Virus record (IMG/VR): IMGVR_UViG_3300009152_000108
Coordinates: 1-36,083 of that record
DNA length: 36,083 nt
Source: a virus
Direction: 5' to 3' (one strand)
Made by a program: the position numbers and the translations under genes. Shown here piece after piece: positions 31,876 through 36,083 of the stretch (position 1 is its first letter; each line of letters starts with the position of its first letter). The notes beneath the pieces were generated by a model that was not told the origin of the DNA, searched no databases, and worked only from the letters and a program-made list of their open reading frames with translations.

Positions 31876-32361
31876 ATGAGAATATTAGTAGAAATAGACG
31901 GAGTATTAAAGGATAGAAAAGATGGTGTAATAGCCACTGGATTCCTTATGTACGGACCATTAACAGCATACAACCAAATTGTTTTGATGACTGAAATGTC
32001 AACAGCTGAAGCTGAGCGTTGGCTAAATGTAAATAAGATTGTAGACTATGATCTATTAGTAGACAAATCTGTTCATTTAGAAACAGAAAATCTACAAGAG
32101 CGGCAGATACAAGTTGCCCGATCTCGTGGTAATATAGACTTATTCATAACTAGTAATCCTACGTTATGGGTATATGCATTTAATCAAGGAATCCCCAGTA
32201 TAATGTTTGGTGTTCCAGAGTATTTGCGTGTAGAATTTAGACCTGATGCACCAAAAAAGATTAGATCCTGGGATCAAGTACAAGATGCAGTAGAAAAACA
32301 AAACATACTAAAAACAAAAGACGCACGATTACAAAGGACTGAAGGATTAAATTTTGAGTAA
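31876..32361 (+). CDS. HAD-like protein with altered motif I
   Basis: A 161-residue protein. The start MRILVEIDGVLKDRKDG matches the HAD motif I (hDxDGhL), but the nucleophilic first Asp is Glu (E6), with D8 kept. A later strand LFITSNPTLWVYAFNQGIPS fits the second half of a HAD core. The E for D change would probably abolish normal phosphotransfer, so it may be a binding protein or use a different chemistry. It overlaps the next gene by 8 bases. The HAD call is by pattern. Confidence 0.55.
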   Translation: MRILVEIDGVLKDRKDGVIATGFLMYGPLTAYNQIVLMTEMSTAEAERWLNVNKIVDYDLLVDKSVHLETENLQERQIQVARSRGNIDLFITSNPTLWVYAFNQGIPSIMFGVPEYLRVEFRPDAPKKIRSWDQVQDAVEKQNILKTKDARLQRTEGLNFE

Positions 32362-32698
32362 ATTGCCATCTAGTATAAAATTAGGTACTCAAGTTTGGAC
32401 TATTGTAGAACATACCTCTAAAGAAGACGGGATGTTATATGAGGACAATTACGGGTACACTATGGAACGCCGTAATATGATAGTATTAGACAAAGACGCG
32501 TCTGATAGCCGTAAACGCCAAGTATTGATGCACGAGATTTTACACGCCATTAGGTTTACTTTTTTTACAGGTAGTAAGATGGCACCAAAGCTAAACTTTG
32601 AAGATACTGAGCACTATTTTATAGGTATGTATGAAGAAACACTACTAATGGTTTTAAAAGATAACCCTCAATTGTTGGAACATTTAATAGGAGAATAA
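32354..32698 (+). CDS. HExxH metallopeptidase-like protein (ImmA/IrrE-type)
   Basis: A 114-residue protein with TTG start at 32354 behind GAAGGA. VLMHEILHAI holds HEILH (H60, E61, H64), a zinc peptidase motif. The size and the motif position fit small ImmA/IrrE- or SprT-like phage proteins, which can cut a repressor or other regulator. The end is helical (EETLLMVLKDNPQLLEHLI). It follows the HAD-like gene and precedes an HNH gene. Protease activity is inferred from one motif. Confidence 0.65.
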   Translation: MSKLPSSIKLGTQVWTIVEHTSKEDGMLYEDNYGYTMERRNMIVLDKDASDSRKRQVLMHEILHAIRFTFFTGSKMAPKLNFEDTEHYFIGMYEETLLMVLKDNPQLLEHLIGE

Positions 32699-32700
32699 AT

Positions 32701-33159
32701 ATGGATAACTGCGGAACACCAGCTGGATACAAGAAACACTACAGGAAAAAAGAAGAAATTTGTGATGAATGTCGTGTTGCCTACAATGCATACAAAACTG
32801 AACTTAGGAATAAAAACCCTGAGTTAGTTAAAGCTAGTAGGGATAAGCACTACCGTGCTTACCCAGAACGTGCAATTGCCCGTGCAGCAAAACGTGCAGA
32901 AATGCTAAAAGCAGCCGTTACAGACAACCATACTATACAAGATATAATAGGCACATATGGTACCGATTGCCACTTATGCAATGAGCCAATTGATATGGAT
33001 GCCCCAAGGAAAAATGGGTTGCCTAATTGGCAGGTAGGGTTTCAAGTAGATCATATTATACCAATATCTAAAAATGGTCCTAACACGCTAGATAATGTAC
33101 GCCCATCACACTCTCTGTGCAATATAAGGCGTCATAGCAGTCTCGTGGATGTTATTTAA
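32701..33159 (+). CDS. HNH endonuclease
   Basis: A 152-residue protein. The N-terminal CGTPAGYKKHYRKKEEICDEC is a small zinc-binding domain often found with HNH proteins of actinobacterial phages. The nuclease part has C90-x2-C93 (CHLC), VDHIIPISKNGPN with D117-H118, N132, and SLCNIRR with C140. It could be a homing or a packaging-linked nuclease. It is a free-standing gene fitted between two others with 1-2 base spacing, not an insertion in a host gene. Domain call strong, role open. Confidence 0.85.
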   Translation: MDNCGTPAGYKKHYRKKEEICDECRVAYNAYKTELRNKNPELVKASRDKHYRAYPERAIARAAKRAEMLKAAVTDNHTIQDIIGTYGTDCHLCNEPIDMDAPRKNGLPNWQVGFQVDHIIPISKNGPNTLDNVRPSHSLCNIRRHSSLVDVI

Positions 33160-34655
33160 TGATTATTTTTGGTGGGGTAGAAATACCCTCAAATCGTACA
33201 TTATTAGAACGCTCTGGCGTAACAAATGTAATGTTGAACTACTGGGGTTTGCGCAAGCGTGGACTGCCAAAGAACAAAACGTATTTAATAGGTGAGCACT
33301 TTTTTCCCGATATGAAAGTATGGGTAGATTCAGGTGCAACTCAGGCAGATAAATCCAACCTTTCTAGAAGAGAACTAGAAGAATACGCAGCTGAGTATGA
33401 AGAGTTTATTGCCAATAATTACGCCCGTATTGAAGGGTTTACAGAGTTTGATAGCCAAATACTTGGGTTGCCTACAATAAACCAAAATAGAGCTGTATAT
33501 GCTGGTGATCCTAAACTATGGGTAGTGTGGCACGAAAACTACAAAACGTTTGTTTTAGAGGATTGGGCAAAAGAGTACTCTAATATAGCCATCCCAGGTA
33601 CTGAAATTGAGGCTGTGACGTCACTAGCCGCCATTACAAGAAGGTTACAGCAAAACTATCAGGTTTCTTTTCACGCCCTTGCTACGGTCAAACCAGACAA
33701 TTTACGCCAAATCCCTTTTTCTACCACTAGCACATTATCCTGGCTAACTCCAATGAGAAGAGGCGAGACAATTGTCTGGGATGGTAGTAAACTAGTTAGA
33801 TACCCTAAAAATATGAAAGATCAAGCAAGAATACGATACAAGAGTATTGTAGAAAAAGCTGGATTAGATTTTAAAAAGTTTGTAGAAGATGACACACTAG
33901 AAGCCACCAAAGTTGCAATTTGGTCGTATTTACAGTTAGAGAAAATAATGGACAAAGATAAACCGGATTTAAGAGTTATACAGGGTGGTAAAGACTCACT
34001 ACTATCTGATAACAGTGATGATACCCTATACACAGGTTTAATGCAAATGGGTGGGTATGGTTCTAATAACAGTGGTTCTGAAGACCTCAAAAAAGAACGT
34101 ACTGAAATAGTACAAAGAGACCCTTCTGAGGTCAGTTCTATGCCTGTTTTTGGTTATGAATACAAAACTGTAATAGAGACAGAAAACGGTATTGATGTTC
34201 TAAAAGATGTGCCAGTTGTTAGGTCAAATAGCACCAGTTTAAGACAGTGCAACACCTGTTTTGTTGCTGCAAATTGTCCCGCGTTTAAACCAGATAACAC
34301 CTGTGCATTTAATCTACCAGTAGAGGTAAAAACCAAAGATCAACTCAAATCTTTACTAACTGCAATCATAGAGATGCAGGGTCAGAGAGTAGCATTTATG
34401 CGGTTTGCAGAGGAATTGAACGGTGGTTATGCTGATCCAAATGTATCACAAGAAGTAGATCGTTTGATGAAGTTAGTTAAGTCAATGAAAGAACTTGACG
34501 AGAACAAAGAGTTTGTTAGAATTACTGCTGAACGTTCATCTAGTGGAGGTGTTTTGTCAGCCATATTTGGTGACCGTGCACAAGCACTTAGAGAGATGCC
34601 TAACACCCTAAATGCAGATGACACTAATAGAATTATACGCGATTCTATAGAATAG
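33159..34655 (+). CDS. TGT/DpdA-like N-terminus fused to a four-Cys domain
   Basis: A 498-residue protein. Residues 50-205 look like a TIM barrel of the queuine/archaeosine transglycosylase type seen in phage DpdA proteins: KVWVDSGA (D57), FTEFDSQILG, KLWVVWHENY, SNIAIPGTE, then FHALATVKPDNL (H172) and TTSTLSWLTPMRRGE. After a disordered stretch (about 280-330) comes CNTCFVAANCPAFKPDNTC (C364, C367, C373, C382), a possible zinc or Fe-S site, and a helical end. The match is by motif rhythm, and the usual Asp-Ser before the Trp is replaced. If right, it could insert a 7-deazaguanine base into DNA. Alternative: an unrelated TIM barrel. Confidence 0.45.
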   Translation: MIIFGGVEIPSNRTLLERSGVTNVMLNYWGLRKRGLPKNKTYLIGEHFFPDMKVWVDSGATQADKSNLSRRELEEYAAEYEEFIANNYARIEGFTEFDSQILGLPTINQNRAVYAGDPKLWVVWHENYKTFVLEDWAKEYSNIAIPGTEIEAVTSLAAITRRLQQNYQVSFHALATVKPDNLRQIPFSTTSTLSWLTPMRRGETIVWDGSKLVRYPKNMKDQARIRYKSIVEKAGLDFKKFVEDDTLEATKVAIWSYLQLEKIMDKDKPDLRVIQGGKDSLLSDNSDDTLYTGLMQMGGYGSNNSGSEDLKKERTEIVQRDPSEVSSMPVFGYEYKTVIETENGIDVLKDVPVVRSNSTSLRQCNTCFVAANCPAFKPDNTCAFNLPVEVKTKDQLKSLLTAIIEMQGQRVAFMRFAEELNGGYADPNVSQEVDRLMKLVKSMKELDENKEFVRITAERSSSGGVLSAIFGDRAQALREMPNTLNADDTNRIIRDSIE

Positions 34656-34688
34656 CTGTTATCTGATAACAGGGTATTTTAGACCCTG
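34656..34688 (+). other. Two overlapping hairpins upstream of the reductase
   Basis: CTGTTATC-T-GATAACAG at 34656-34672 is a 17-base palindrome directly after the stop of the previous gene. The hairpin CAGGGT-ATTTTAG-ACCCTG at 34670-34688 shares its first three bases, so both cannot form fully at once. No T run follows. They could form an operator or an attenuation-type switch. 13 bases of the palindrome (TATCTGATAACAG) also occur at 34003-34015. Confidence 0.5.
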
Positions 34689-34746
34689 AAATATGGTCCG
34701 CACTATTTTGAGTTAATACATACAAAAAAATAGTTTTATGCGCGAT

Positions 34747-34775
34747 TAGACAATCACACTTTTGTAGTGTACACT
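34747..34775 (+). promoter_or_regulatory. Possible promoter for the ribonucleotide reductase gene
   Basis: TAGACA (34747-34752), a 17-base spacer, and TACACT (34770-34775) preceded by TG. Both boxes are moderate. The start would be near 34782, giving a leader of about 46 bases before ATG 34828. The intergenic space 34656-34827 holds only this and the hairpins; I see no cobalamin riboswitch (no B12 box). Confidence 0.4.
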
Positions 34776-34827
34776 AGTATTCTGTCCAAAAGGCAAATAC
34801 CCCCCTTATTTATGATTGAGAGTCATT

Positions 34828-36083
34828 ATGACCAATTTTTCCTTTAAATTATCCGAAGATTTTGTAGCTGGATACAAAACTAAGAAAGCACCTTTTGGCT
34901 ACACAGATGTTGCAGGCAACTCAGTAGGTGAAATCACATTCTTACGTACCTATTCTCGTAAGAAAGAAGATGGAACTAAAGAAACTTGGGTAGATGTATG
35001 TGAACGTGTTATCAATGGCATGTACTCTCTTCAGAAAGACCACGCTAAACAGAACCGTTTGCCTTGGTCTGATGCTAAAGCTGCTGCCAGTGCAAAAGAA
35101 GCCTTTGATCGCCTATTTAATCTAAAGTGGACACCTCCTGGTCGTGGACTATGGGTTATGGGTACTCCACTAGTAAATGAGCAGCGTAACTCGGCTGCAC
35201 TACAAAACTGTGCTTTTGTATCCACTAACGAAATGACTAAGCAAAACCCTGGCAAGCCATTTGCCTTTCTAATGGAAGCGTCAATGCTAGGTGTAGGCGT
35301 TGGTTTTGATGATAAAGGCGCAGATAAGGGTTTTGAGATTTTTTCTCCAATTCAAGGAGAAGTGCAGTATGTTATTCCTGATACTCGTGAAGGATGGCAG
35401 GAAAGCACTGTTGCACTAATTAACTCCTACCTAAAACCAGATCAGTCTAAACTAAACTTTGATTACTCAGAGATCCGTCCATACGGTGCTTCTATTGCCA
35501 CATTTGGAGGAACCGCATCTGGTCCAGAGCCACTAATTAAACTACACGATCACATTCGTACATTGTTTGACACTCGTGCTTACGAACTATTAACACGTAA
35601 AGACATTGCGGACATCGGTAATATGATTGGTGTGTGTGTTGTTTCTGGAAATGTTCGCCGTTCAGCAGAGCTACTAATTGGGCGTATTGATGACCAAGAC
35701 TTCCTTAACCTAAAAAATCCTGAAGTAAACCCTGAGCGTATGGCTAACTGGGGTTGGATGTCAAATAACTCAGTAGAAGTGTCTGTTGGCACAGATTTTA
35801 CTCCAATTGTAGAAGGTATTGCCTTAAATGGCGAGCCAGGAGTTATTTGGATGGATACATCACGTAAGTATGGTCGTTTGGCAGACAAAGCAAACAACAA
35901 AGACTGGCGTATTGCTGGGTACAACCCTTGTGCAGAGCAAAGCCTAGAAAGTTTTGAAATGTGTACTTTGGTTGAAACTTACCTTAATCGCCACGATAGT
36001 CTAGAAGACTACAAACGTACTTTAAAGTTTGCGTATCTATACGCTAAGACAGTAACTCTCCTACCTACACACTGGGAAGAGAC
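34828..36083 (+). CDS. nrdJ: Class II (B12-dependent) ribonucleoside-triphosphate reductase, 3' end outside window
   Basis: 418 codons are visible and the frame stays open to the window end. Landmarks are NCAFVST with redox C128, GVGVGFDD, VVSGNVRRSAELL, NPCAEQ with thiyl-radical C368 and E370, and FEMCTLVE with C379. The 11-residue spacing of the last two Cys and the order match the Lactobacillus adenosylcobalamin-dependent RTPR. It would turn NTPs into dNTPs for replication without needing oxygen or a small subunit. ATG 34828 follows GAGAG; ATG 34812 is out of frame. The enzyme depends on host or scavenged B12. Confidence 0.9.
   Translation, partial: MTNFSFKLSEDFVAGYKTKKAPFGYTDVAGNSVGEITFLRTYSRKKEDGTKETWVDVCERVINGMYSLQKDHAKQNRLPWSDAKAAASAKEAFDRLFNLKWTPPGRGLWVMGTPLVNEQRNSAALQNCAFVSTNEMTKQNPGKPFAFLMEASMLGVGVGFDDKGADKGFEIFSPIQGEVQYVIPDTREGWQESTVALINSYLKPDQSKLNFDYSEIRPYGASIATFGGTASGPEPLIKLHDHIRTLFDTRAYELLTRKDIADIGNMIGVCVVSGNVRRSAELLIGRIDDQDFLNLKNPEVNPERMANWGWMSNNSVEVSVGTDFTPIVEGIALNGEPGVIWMDTSRKYGRLADKANNKDWRIAGYNPCAEQSLESFEMCTLVETYLNRHDSLEDYKRTLKFAYLYAKTVTLLPTHWEE

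Noticed and set aside
32701-33159. HNH gene as part of a homing intron
   Set aside because: It is a complete free-standing frame between intact genes; I see no split gene or intron-like structure around it.
34656-34827. Cobalamin riboswitch before the B12-dependent reductase
   Set aside because: The space is short and shows no B12 box or the expected multi-stem layout; only two small overlapping hairpins are present.
35580-35924. 114-codon frame on the - strand opposite the reductase
   Set aside because: The + strand reading carries all class II reductase landmarks through this region.

Overview
The window is a contiguous piece of a tailed bacteriophage genome that probably infects an actinobacterium. 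All genes I can support are on the + strand. They are packed with ATGA or TAATG junctions, and the first and last genes run off the window edges. Phage identity comes from a contractile-tail (myovirus-type) baseplate set at the left and a full phage replication and recombination set after it. The actinobacterial host is inferred from a WhiB-family regulator at 22108-22473, a protein family confined to Actinobacteria and their phages. By eye the DNA is AT-rich, which would fit a low-GC aquatic actinobacterium, but that is inference.

Layout. 1-8801 holds the end of the tail module: a partial baseplate protein, a gp53/LysM-like wedge protein, a hub protein, a gp25-like wedge protein, a baseplate J-like protein, an OB-fold spike with a lectin-like C-terminus, and a 1004-residue tail/receptor-binding protein with repeated beta modules. 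A small membrane protein follows (8818-9084). 9098-19026 is the replication module: a winged-helix initiator with possible origin repeats inside it, a DnaC-like loader, a SWIM protein, a DnaB-like helicase, a DnaG-like primase, an SNF2-type helicase, a MerR-like protein, a probable ssDNA-binding protein with its own promoter and terminator, and a family A DNA polymerase. 19026-25419 mixes small zinc-ribbon proteins with recombination and nuclease genes (RecA, a small PD-(D/E)XK protein, a Cas4-like exonuclease, RuvC), WhiB and an Nmad1-like protein.

25477-32698 is an accessory stretch. It starts with a SpoVS-like protein and continues with about a dozen small unknown proteins rich in Gly, Pro, Asn and basic residues, several with Cys pairs. 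It also holds a nucleotidyltransferase-fold protein with a strong nested inverted repeat at its 5' end, a degenerate HAD-like protein and an HExxH metallopeptidase-like protein. 32701-34655 carries an HNH endonuclease and a two-part protein with a TGT/DpdA-like N-terminus and a four-Cys cluster. After an intergenic region with overlapping hairpins and a promoter-like sequence, a class II (B12-dependent) ribonucleotide reductase begins and runs off the right end.

How the genes fit together. The initiator, loader, helicase, primase, SSB and PolA would form a phage-encoded replisome, supplied with dNTPs by the reductase. RecA, Cas4-like, RuvC-like and the small nuclease would handle recombination and branched DNA. 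WhiB and the MerR-like protein are candidate regulators. The Nmad1 and TGT-like genes hint at modified DNA bases, which remains to be tested. I found no tRNA, CRISPR array, insertion sequence or integrase.
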